Positions 1 to 5,704 of a stretch of 6,300 bases of DNA are shown here, piece by piece; the stretch's first letter is position 1; each line of letters starts with the position of its first letter. The DNA is from Gemmatimonadota bacterium (lineage in GTDB: Bacteria > Gemmatimonadota > Gemmatimonadetes > Longimicrobiales > Gaopeijiaceae). A program made the position numbers and the translations under genes. The notes under the pieces were generated by a model, which saw only the letters and a program-made list of their open reading frames with translations, was not told the DNA's origin and made no database searches. The stretch is taken from positions 1-6,300 of the forward strand of contig WGEM01000284.1 in NCBI GenBank assembly GCA_015492755.1, written 5' to 3'.

Positions 1-2
1 CT

Positions 3-179
3 CAGGGCGAGACCCGCATCGCCGTCATCCGGGTGGACGACGTGCGGGAGGCGGGGGCGTACACGCTGGACGACGTCCGGTCACAACTGGTGGACCAGCT
101 CCAGCAGCAGCGGAAGATCGCGCGCATCCTGGAGGACCTCCGCGCCCGGACGTACATCGAGATCCGGGCCAACGGCTGA
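3..179 (+). CDS. SurA/PpiC-type peptidyl-prolyl isomerase, C-terminal end (partial)
   Basis: Only the last 58 codons are in the window; the gene starts to the left. The frame is open from base 3 to TGA at 177-179. The segment reads as a short beta strand (RIAVIRVDDV), then a charged Gln-rich helix (DVRSQLVDQLQQQRKIARIL), ending in LRARTYIEIRANG. This pattern is typical of the end of SurA/PpiC-like periplasmic chaperones: the end of a parvulin domain, followed by the C-terminal helix and strand that pack back on the N-terminal chaperone core. E. coli SurA ends similarly (an RASAYVKI-like strand). Family members assist outer-membrane protein folding in the periplasm. No parvulin catalytic residues can be checked here. 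It lies 11 bp upstream of pdxA, the same neighbour surA has in E. coli, which supports the call. SurA itself cannot be separated from another PpiC-like paralogue on this fragment. Confidence 0.75.
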   Translation, partial: QGETRIAVIRVDDVREAGAYTLDDVRSQLVDQLQQQRKIARILEDLRARTYIEIRANG

Positions 180-190
180 CGGGCGGCACG

Positions 191-1147
191 GTGGGCGTCG
201 TGCGCCTGGGCGTGACGCTGGGGGACCCCCGGGGAATCGGGCCCGAGGTGGCCTTTCGCGCCGCCGAAGGTGTCGACGAGTTCGAGCTGATCTTCTTCGG
301 TCCGGAAGGGCTGCGGGAGGCCGCTCCCTCCGGCTTCGAGTACGTGGTGACGTCTCCCCACGACGGAACGCAGACGGAGCTTCCCGACGCCGAGGCGGGG
401 ACCGCGGCGCTGGCGGCCATCCGGGAAGCGACCCGCCGGGCGTGCGACGGCACGCTCCACGGCGTCGTCACCGCCCCGGTGCACAAACCTTCCCTCGCCT
501 CCGCGGGAGCCGGAGCCCGGGGCCACACCGAGATCCTGAAGGAGCTGAGCGGCGCACCGGAGGTGGGCATGCTCATGGCGGCGGAGCGCACGACGGCGGG
601 CGGTCCGCTCCGGGTCCTCCTGGCCACCATCCACGTGCCGCTGCGCGCCGTGCCCCACCTCCTCACCGTGGAGCTCCTGGAACACCAGACGCGGCTGCTG
701 GATGGCGCACTCCGGAGGGACTGGCGTCTGGACGGCCCGCGAATCGCCCTCTGTGCCCTGAACCCACACGCTTCCGACGGGGGCCTCTTCGGCCACGAGG
801 AGCGCACCGTGCTGGAGCCCGCGGTCCAGGCGCTTCGCGACGAAGGACTGGACGTCACCGGCCCGCTCCCCGCCGACACCGTGTTTGCCAGGGCGCTGTC
901 CGGTGCCTTCGACGCGGTGGTTGCGCCCTACCACGACGTGGGGATGGCCGCCTTCAAGACGGTCACCTTCGGGCGGGGCGTGAACGTGACGCTGGGACTC
1001 CCCTTCGTGCGCACCTCCCCGGACCACGGAACGGCGTTCGACCTCGCCGGCACAGGGCGCGCCGACGCCTCGTCCATGGCCGCGGCCATCCGCCTGGCCG
1101 GCCGCCTGGCACGGAACCGTTTTGACAGTGGTTCCGCCGGTGTCTAA
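191..1147 (+). CDS. pdxA: 4-hydroxythreonine-4-phosphate dehydrogenase PdxA
   Basis: A cytoplasmic NAD(P)-dependent enzyme of the DXP-dependent pyridoxal phosphate pathway. It oxidises 4-phosphooxy-threonine to a product that decarboxylates to the substrate of PdxJ. The 318-residue protein has the family landmarks in order: GDPRGIGPEV (11-20), TAPVHK (94-99), GHTEIL (111-116), LNPHASDGGLFGHEE (190-204), PLPADTVF (225-232), YHDVG (247-251) and the C-terminal block VNVTLGLPFVRTSPDHGTAF (264-283). The three His residues that bind the divalent metal in E. coli PdxA correspond to H112, H193 and H248. The GTG start at 191 is chosen because the first motif begins at residue 10, as usual; there is no strong ribosome binding site. 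One oddity is YHDVG where YHDQG is usual. PdxA2-type enzymes (erythronate or threonate phosphate catabolism) share these motifs, but no catabolic neighbours are visible, and the surA-pdxA order favours the B6 role. Confidence 0.93.
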   Translation: MGVVRLGVTLGDPRGIGPEVAFRAAEGVDEFELIFFGPEGLREAAPSGFEYVVTSPHDGTQTELPDAEAGTAALAAIREATRRACDGTLHGVVTAPVHKPSLASAGAGARGHTEILKELSGAPEVGMLMAAERTTAGGPLRVLLATIHVPLRAVPHLLTVELLEHQTRLLDGALRRDWRLDGPRIALCALNPHASDGGLFGHEERTVLEPAVQALRDEGLDVTGPLPADTVFARALSGAFDAVVAPYHDVGMAAFKTVTFGRGVNVTLGLPFVRTSPDHGTAFDLAGTGRADASSMAAAIRLAGRLARNRFDSGSAGV

Positions 1148-1150
1148 CCT
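1122..1150 (+). promoter_or_regulatory. Candidate sigma70-type promoter for the ftsEX operon
   Basis: A perfect TTGACA -35 box (1122-1127) is followed after exactly 17 bp by TAACCT (1145-1150), which keeps the TA...T positions of a -10 box. The -35 lies in the last codons of pdxA and the -10 overlaps its TAA stop. Transcription would start near 1157, giving a leader of about 60 nt before the ftsE GTG. It sits just before the only sizeable gap in the + strand gene series. The call rests on sequence match alone; the -10 matches at only 3 of 6 positions. Confidence 0.45.
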
Positions 1151-1179
1151 ACCTTCCCGGAACCCGTCCGACGCTCCAC

Positions 1180-1195
1180 GGCCCGGGCGCGGGCC
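1180..1195 (+). other. GC-rich hairpin in the ftsE leader
   Basis: GGCCCG (1180-1185) and CGGGCC (1190-1195) form a perfect 6-bp stem with a 4-nt loop, 23 nt before the ftsE start. No T-run follows, so it does not look like a standard intrinsic terminator. It could affect leader structure or be chance in GC-rich DNA. The rest of the 71-bp gap between pdxA and ftsE holds nothing else I can name. Confidence 0.25.
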
Positions 1196-1218
1196 CACCC
1201 CCTGACGGTACGGATCCG

Positions 1219-1890
1219 GTGATCAAGCTTCAGCACGTCTCCAAAGAGTACCCCCGGCGAGGCTTCGCGCTGCGCGACGTCTCCTTTCACGTCCGCAAGG
1301 GGGAGTTCGCCTTCCTCACGGGGCATTCCGGGTCTGGGAAGTCCACGACGCTCCGCCTCATCCACATGGCGGACCGCCCCACCGAGGGGGAGGTGCGCGT
1401 CTCCGGTTTCTCGTCCTCGCGCGTGACGGAGCGCGACCTCTGGAAGGTGCGCCGGCGCGTCGGCTTCGTCTTCCAGGACTTCCGGCTCCTCCCGGGGCGC
1501 ACCGCGCTGGACAACATCGTCTTCGTCCTGCAGGTCACGGGGACCCCCCGCAAGGATCTCATCCCCAGGGCGCAGCGCCTCCTGGCCCAGGTGGGTCTCT
1601 CACCCAAGGCGGGCGCGCTGGTGCACGAGCTCTCCGGCGGCGAGCAGCAGCGCGTGGCCATCGCCCGGGCGCTGGCCAACAACCCCTACGTACTCCTGGC
1701 GGACGAGCCCACGGGCAATCTGGACGAGCGCGCCACCCGCGGGATCATGGACCTCTTCCTGGACATCAACGCCAAGGGGACCACCGTGCTCATGGCCACC
1801 CACGATCTGGAGCTGGTGCGCGGCCATCCCAAGGCGCGGGTGTTCGAGCTGGACCACGGCCGGCTGGTCTACGACTCCCGGGCGGCATAG
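1219..1890 (+). CDS. ftsE: Cell division ATP-binding protein FtsE
   Basis: The ATPase subunit of the FtsEX complex, an ABC-type system that works on the cytoplasmic face of the division site. It does not transport; it passes ATP-driven motion through FtsX to a periplasmic murein hydrolase regulator. The 223-residue protein is the usual FtsE length and has a complete set of ABC motifs: Walker A GHSGSGKST (35-43), Q-loop VFQDFRLLP (84-92), signature LSGGEQQRVAIARA (138-151), Walker B VLLADEPTGNLD (158-169, catalytic E163) and switch His in MATHD (H195). The Q-loop sequence DFRLLP and the Walker A spelling fit FtsE better than LolD or MacB types. The GTG at 1219 gives the canonical MIKLQHVSKEY start; no strong Shine-Dalgarno is visible. 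ftsX follows after 9 bp, which settles the identity. Confidence 0.95.
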   Translation: MIKLQHVSKEYPRRGFALRDVSFHVRKGEFAFLTGHSGSGKSTTLRLIHMADRPTEGEVRVSGFSSSRVTERDLWKVRRRVGFVFQDFRLLPGRTALDNIVFVLQVTGTPRKDLIPRAQRLLAQVGLSPKAGALVHELSGGEQQRVAIARALANNPYVLLADEPTGNLDERATRGIMDLFLDINAKGTTVLMATHDLELVRGHPKARVFELDHGRLVYDSRAA

Positions 1891-1893
1891 GAG
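1889..1893 (+). promoter_or_regulatory. Ribosome binding site of ftsX
   Basis: AGGAG overlaps the ftsE TAG stop codon and lies 6 nt before the GTG at 1900. It fixes the ftsX start and suggests translational coupling between ftsE and ftsX. Confidence 0.7.
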
Positions 1894-1899
1894 CCGGCG

Positions 1900-2754
1900 G
1901 TGTACGCACTGAAAGAAGCTCTGGGGGCATTCCGCCGCGCACCGGTGCTCACCGGACTGGCGTCGGCGATGGTGGGGCTGGCCCTCTACGTGGTGGGGCT
2001 CTTCGGGCTGGCGGCGTACAACCTGGAGCTGGCGCTGGACGCGGTGGAGGAACGCGTGGAGATCGCCGTCTACCTCCACGACGACGCGCGGCAGAGCGAA
2101 ATCGAGCTGGCGCAGCGCGAACTCGCGGCGCTCCCCGAGGTGCGGCGGGTGCGGTACGTCTCCAAGCGGGAGGCGCTGGAGCGCGCCCGGGCCGAGCTCA
2201 CAGACTTCACCGAGCTCTTCACGGACCTGGAAACGAATCCCCTCCCCCAGTCGCTGGAGATCGAACTCTACCCCGGGATGCGCAGCCCCGAGACGGTGCA
2301 GCGGATCACGGAGCTGGCGCTGGCCTATCCCTTCGTGGAGGACGCCCGCTACGGACGCGACTGGGTGGACAAGCTCTTCACGCTCCGGCGCGTGGGCGCC
2401 GCCACCACGGCGGTGCTGGGGGCGGCCTTCGCCCTGGTGGCGGCGCTCATCATCGGTACCGCCCTGCGCATCGCCATCTTTGCGCGCCGCGACGAGATCT
2501 ACATCATGCGCCTGGTAGGGGCCAGGAACAGCTTCATCCGTCGGCCGTTCCTCATCGAGGGTGCGCTGGCGGGCCTCCTGGGGGGACTGCTGGCGTGGCT
2601 GCTCACCTGGGGCACCTACCGGCTGGTATATGCGTATCTGTTCGAGATCGCATGGATTCCACCCTCCTGGGTGGCGGGTGGCCTCGCCGCCAGCGCGATC
2701 TTCGGCGCGGTGGCCAGCGCGCTCGCCATCCGCCGGCATCTTCGCGAGATCTGA
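1900..2754 (+). CDS. ftsX: Cell division protein FtsX, permease-like subunit
   Basis: The membrane partner of FtsE. It links cytoplasmic ATP hydrolysis to a periplasmic peptidoglycan hydrolase regulator at the septum. The 284-residue protein shows the four-helix FtsX plan: a short N-terminal cytoplasmic stretch, TM1 (about 17-40), a periplasmic domain (about 41-163) including VEIAVYLHDDA and NPLPQSLEI (113-121), TM2 (about 166-190), the cytoplasmic loop motif IYIMRLVGARNSFIRRPFLIEG (start 200, end 221), TM3 (about 219-237) and TM4 (about 255-277), with a basic tail. The MRLVGA..FIRRPFLIEG loop is a hallmark of FtsX and similar FtsX-like permeases. The start is the GTG at 1900, supported by AGGAG six bases upstream. 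ftsE precedes it and an EnvC-like gene follows 5 bp later, so all three members of the septal hydrolase-control module are adjacent. Confidence 0.95.
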   Translation: MYALKEALGAFRRAPVLTGLASAMVGLALYVVGLFGLAAYNLELALDAVEERVEIAVYLHDDARQSEIELAQRELAALPEVRRVRYVSKREALERARAELTDFTELFTDLETNPLPQSLEIELYPGMRSPETVQRITELALAYPFVEDARYGRDWVDKLFTLRRVGAATTAVLGAAFALVAALIIGTALRIAIFARRDEIYIMRLVGARNSFIRRPFLIEGALAGLLGGLLAWLLTWGTYRLVYAYLFEIAWIPPSWVAGGLAASAIFGAVASALAIRRHLREI

Positions 2755-2759
2755 GCCCG

Positions 2760-3974
2760 ATGCGTGGTAGGATCCTGCAGGCGGCCGTCGTTGCGGCGGG
2801 GCTGGCACTCACGCTCCCGGCGCCGGGAGCGGCGCAGACGGACCTGCGCCGCCAGATCCTGGAGAGCCAGCGCCGCCTGGAGCAGATCCGTGCCGAACGC
2901 GCGCGGCTGGAGCGGGAGATGGAGGGTGTTCGGTCCCGCGTCCGCGACATGTCCGCCGAGCTGGCCAACATCGAGCGGCGCATCTCCGCGTCCCGCTCCG
3001 TTCTGGCGGAGCTGGAGTTCCAGGCCGACGCCACCACCCAGGAGATCGAAGAGACCACGCGGCAGCTGGTGCAGTCCCGCGAGCGTCTGGCACAGTCGGA
3101 GGCCATCCTCAACCGGAGGCTCAGGGACATCTACAAGATGGGGCCGCTGAGAACCGCACAGGTCCTCCTGGGCGCGTCGTCCTTCACCGACCTCATCAAC
3201 CGGTACCGCTACCTCCGCCGCATCGCCGCGTTCGACCGCTCGCTCGTGGAGCGGGTGACGGAGCTGGAAGCACAGCTCGTGGAACGCAACGAGGAGCTGC
3301 AACAGCGGATGGCGGAGCTGGGAAGCCTCCGTCAGAACCGACTGGCGGAGGTGGCGCAGCTCCGCCGGGTGGAGGCCGAGCGGCAGCGGATGCTGGAAGA
3401 GTTCCGCGCCCGTGAGACCCGCACGCGTACCCGTCTGGAGCAGCTGGAGGCGGACGAGCAGCGGATGGCCTCGGTGATCGACGACCTGGAGGCGCGGAGG
3501 CGCGAGCTGGAGGCCCGGGGGCGTGCCGGGTCCATCGCCGATCCCACCCTCTCCGAGACCGACGCCGGGTCGCTGGACTGGCCTGTGGAGGGCGACCTCA
3601 TCTACCGCTTCGGCACCGAACGCCGTCCCAACGGGACGGTCCTGCGCTGGAACGGTATCGGGATCCGGGCGCCGCCGGGAACGCCCGTGCGGGCCGTGCG
3701 CGCCGGGGAGGTGGTCCTGGCGGGTCCCTTCGAGGGCTACGGCCCCACGGTGGTCCTGAGCCACGGCGACGGTTTCTACACCCTCTACCTCTATCTGGAG
3801 GAGATCGGCGTGGTCCAGGGCCGTACCGTGGAGGCGGGTCAGGTGGTGGGCACCGTGGGCGGACGGGAGACGCCGGAAGGTCCGCACATCGAGTTCCAGG
3901 TGCGCGCGCCCACCGACGGCGGCTCCCCCAGGGCGCAGGATCCGCTGCGCTGGCTCAAACCCCGGGGGCGCTGA
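2760..3974 (+). CDS. envC: EnvC-like murein hydrolase activator with degenerate LytM/M23 domain
   Basis: Predicted periplasmic regulator that receives the signal from FtsEX and switches on N-acetylmuramoyl-L-alanine amidases during septum splitting. The 404-residue protein begins with a Sec signal peptide (MRGR, hydrophobic 8-22, likely cut after AAQ at 24-26). A long coiled coil follows (about 28-125), then the conserved break YKMGPLRTAQVLLGASSF (125-142), a second coiled coil (about 150-253) and a C-terminal LytM/M23 fold (about 271-400). The M23 zinc and catalytic positions are mostly lost: HxGxD reads WNGIG (W297, G301), the YAHL His is Y345 and the last zinc His of HxH is E378; only H335 and H376 remain. 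E. coli EnvC is degenerate in the same way (RWKGM at the first motif). The ATG at 2760 is chosen because it gives a clean signal peptide directly after the ftsX stop; the frame stays open further upstream inside ftsX. Confidence 0.88.
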   Translation: MRGRILQAAVVAAGLALTLPAPGAAQTDLRRQILESQRRLEQIRAERARLEREMEGVRSRVRDMSAELANIERRISASRSVLAELEFQADATTQEIEETTRQLVQSRERLAQSEAILNRRLRDIYKMGPLRTAQVLLGASSFTDLINRYRYLRRIAAFDRSLVERVTELEAQLVERNEELQQRMAELGSLRQNRLAEVAQLRRVEAERQRMLEEFRARETRTRTRLEQLEADEQRMASVIDDLEARRRELEARGRAGSIADPTLSETDAGSLDWPVEGDLIYRFGTERRPNGTVLRWNGIGIRAPPGTPVRAVRAGEVVLAGPFEGYGPTVVLSHGDGFYTLYLYLEEIGVVQGRTVEAGQVVGTVGGRETPEGPHIEFQVRAPTDGGSPRAQDPLRWLKPRGR

Positions 3975-5125
3975 TGCCGCTCCATCCGCTGGTGGGACAC
4001 GACGCGAGCCGGCAGGCGCTGCTGGCGGCGCACCACCGCCGCGAAGTTCCCGCCGCGCTCCTCATCCAGGGACCGGCGGGCGTGGGCAAGCAACGCCTCG
4101 CCCTCTGGCTGGGGCAGCTCCTCCTGTGCGAGGCGCCGGGCGCGGACGGCCCGTGTGATGCGTGCAAGGCGTGCACGCTGGTCCTCCGGCTGGAACACCC
4201 GGACCTGCACTGGTACTTCCCGCTGGAGCGCCCCCGCGGTGCGTCGGGGGACCGCCTCGGCAGCGCACTGGAGGAGGCGCGGCGCCAGGCGCTGGAGGAG
4301 CGCCGCCGGGAGCCGGTGGTGCCGTCCTACCGCGACCATCTCGCCGCCTATTACCTCCCCATGGTCCAGACGCTCCGTCGCGCCGCACACAGCCGGGCCA
4401 GCATGGCGGACGGCCCCGTCTTCATCGTGGGTGAGGCGGAGGAGCTGGTGCCGCAGGAGGCCAGCCAGGAATCCGCCAACGCGATGCTGAAGCTCCTGGA
4501 GGAACCTCCGGGTGCGGCCCGATTCATCCTCACCGCATCGGAGCCCGGTCGCCTCCTGCCCACCATCCGCTCGCGTACCGTTCCGCTGCGGGTCCCCCCG
4601 CTGGAGACGGCAGAGGTGGCGTCGTTCCTGCGGGAGTACCGGGGCGTGGACGAGAAGACGGCCACGTGGGCGGCCCGGCTCGCCGAGGGCTCCATCGGAC
4701 GGGCGCTGGCCTTCCTCCCCGACGACGAGGGGGAGCCCGGCCCCCTGGAGCAGCTCCGGCGCGCCGCCTACCGGGTGGTCCGGGCTTCGCTGGATCCGAG
4801 AGGTGGCCACCGAGACGGGCTGGCGCTGGAGCACGGATCGGTGCGGGCGCGGCGCCTGGCCGACCTCCTCTACTTCGTGGACGCGTGGCTCCGGGACCTG
4901 GGCGCCGTGGCGTCCGGAGCCGGAGACGCCGTGCTCAACCGGGACGCCGCCCAGGAGCTGGCGCGCCTCGCCGGGGAGGCGGCGATCCCACCCGCACACC
5001 TGGTGGCCGCGCTGGCCCGGGTGGACGAGGCCCGGGTGATGGCCCGGGGCAACGTGATGCCGCAGCTCGTCCTCAAGCAGCTCATGAACCGTCTCCATCG
5101 CCTCCTTCACACCCCCGCGGCCTGA
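3974..5125 (+). CDS. holB: DNA polymerase III delta' subunit (clamp loader)
   Basis: The stator subunit of the clamp loader that places the beta sliding clamp on primed DNA. The 383-residue protein has an AAA+ module: [16 protein letters not shown] at the start, a P-loop-like GPAGVGKQ (33-40), a four-Cys zinc module (C52, C61, C64, C67) followed by HPDLHW (75-80), then [10 protein letters not shown] (149-158), [20 protein letters not shown] (167-186) and LLPTIRSRT (194-202). The C-terminal helical part (about 255-380) is collar-like. Key ATPase positions are altered: GKQ for GKT/S, GE for the Walker B DE, and SRT for the usual SRC. E. coli delta' also lacks a working ATP site, so this fits a stator role. 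A charged segment between zinc module and Walker B (about 84-125) makes it longer than E. coli delta' (334 aa). The ATG overlaps the envC stop (TGATG), with GGGGG five bases upstream, indicating coupled translation. Confidence 0.88.
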   Translation: MPLHPLVGHDASRQALLAAHHRREVPAALLIQGPAGVGKQRLALWLGQLLLCEAPGADGPCDACKACTLVLRLEHPDLHWYFPLERPRGASGDRLGSALEEARRQALEERRREPVVPSYRDHLAAYYLPMVQTLRRAAHSRASMADGPVFIVGEAEELVPQEASQESANAMLKLLEEPPGAARFILTASEPGRLLPTIRSRTVPLRVPPLETAEVASFLREYRGVDEKTATWAARLAEGSIGRALAFLPDDEGEPGPLEQLRRAAYRVVRASLDPRGGHRDGLALEHGSVRARRLADLLYFVDAWLRDLGAVASGAGDAVLNRDAAQELARLAGEAAIPPAHLVAALARVDEARVMARGNVMPQLVLKQLMNRLHRLLHTPAA

Positions 5126-5141
5126 CGCGGCGGGGCTCGCC

Positions 5142-5148
5142 GGAGAAG
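5142..5148 (+). promoter_or_regulatory. Ribosome binding site of moaC
   Basis: GGAGAAG, with the GGAG core ending 8 nt before the ATG at 5154, in the 28-bp gap after holB. It supports this ATG as the start and independent initiation on moaC rather than coupling to holB. Confidence 0.6.
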
Positions 5149-5153
5149 ACCCC

Positions 5154-5654
5154 ATGTCGGACCCATCCAGCTCCCGTCTCACCCACGTGGATCCCGAAGG
5201 CCGGCCCACCATGGTGGACGTCTCGGCGAAGGACTGGACCCCCCGGCGCGCGGTGGCCGCCGGCCGCATCCGCATGCAGCCGGAGACCCTCGACGCGGTG
5301 CTGGAAGAGCGCACCCCCAAGGGCGACGTCCTGCGGGTGGCGGAGGTGGCGGGGATCATGGCGGGCAAGAAGACCGCCGACCTCATCCCCCTCTGCCATC
5401 CTCTCCCGGGCCTCACCGTGCGGGTGCGCCTCCATCCCGACCGATCCCTGCCGGGGTTGGTGGCGGAGGTGGAAGCTCAGGTGGTGGGACCCACCGGTGT
5501 GGAGATGGAGGCGCTCACCGCCGTCATGGGAGCCCTCCTCACCGTCTACGACATGGCGAAGGCCATCGACCGCACCATGACCATCGAGGCGGTGCGGCTG
5601 CTCCTGAAGGAAGGCGGGGCGTCGGGAAGCTGGGTGCGTCCCGAGGGTGCGTGA
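5154..5654 (+). CDS. moaC: Cyclic pyranopterin monophosphate synthase MoaC
   Basis: Cytoplasmic enzyme that, after the radical SAM protein MoaA, rearranges 3',8-cyclo-7,8-dihydro-GTP into cyclic pyranopterin monophosphate, the first stable molybdopterin precursor. The 166-residue protein has normal family length and full motif content: [21 protein letters not shown] (start 9, end 29), [20 protein letters not shown] (56-75), LIPLCHPL (77-84), [13 protein letters not shown] (112-124), [12 protein letters not shown] (129-140) and a GGASGSW end (154-160). The E. coli active-site residues K51, D128 and K131 correspond to K56, D133 and K136. The only visible departure in these blocks is Ala for the common Cys in YDMCK. 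No other molybdopterin gene is visible, so MoaA, MoaD/E and MoeA must lie elsewhere. It is the last + strand gene and converges with the transglycosylase gene 47 bp away. Confidence 0.96.
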   Translation: MSDPSSSRLTHVDPEGRPTMVDVSAKDWTPRRAVAAGRIRMQPETLDAVLEERTPKGDVLRVAEVAGIMAGKKTADLIPLCHPLPGLTVRVRLHPDRSLPGLVAEVEAQVVGPTGVEMEALTAVMGALLTVYDMAKAIDRTMTIEAVRLLLKEGGASGSWVRPEGA

Positions 5655-5678
5655 GGGGGGAGACGCCGCCGTCGGCTC

Positions 5679-5704
5679 GGACAGGCTCCTAGGACAGGCT
5701 CCTA
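5679..5704. repeat. Two-copy perfect 13-bp tandem repeat
   Basis: GGACAGGCTCCTA occurs at 5679-5691 and again, identical, at 5692-5704. The repeat fills over half of the gap between convergent moaC and the transglycosylase gene. The final CTA, read on the - strand, is the TAG stop of the transglycosylase gene. The junction makes an 8-bp palindrome, TCCTAGGA (5687-5694). The unit looks like a short dispersed-repeat element, but dispersal cannot be tested in this window. Confidence 0.85.

Noticed and set aside
2..1198. A 398-codon open frame on the - strand opposite pdxA
   Set aside because: pdxA on the other strand has all family motifs; the antisense product has no recognisable features.
2595..2759. 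An upstream start for the envC-like gene inside ftsX
   Set aside because: It would add 55 Arg-rich residues ahead of a perfect signal peptide and overlap ftsX by 160 bp. The ATG at 2760 right after the ftsX stop is far more likely.
1600..2808. A 402-codon open frame on the - strand opposite ftsE and ftsX
   Set aside because: Composition-driven (His/Gln/Arg-rich) shadow of ftsEX, without motifs or a plausible start context.
2616..3887. A 423-codon open frame on the - strand opposite envC
   Set aside because: It mirrors the coiled-coil repeats of envC, giving Leu/His/Gln-rich sequence; no domain and no supporting ribosome binding site.
3839..5416. A 525-codon open frame on the - strand opposite the end of envC, holB and part of moaC
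   Set aside because: It is opposite three genes with strong family motifs, crosses their boundaries, and its translation is low-complexity Arg/Gly/Pro-rich with no recognisable domain. Long antisense frames are expected at this GC content.
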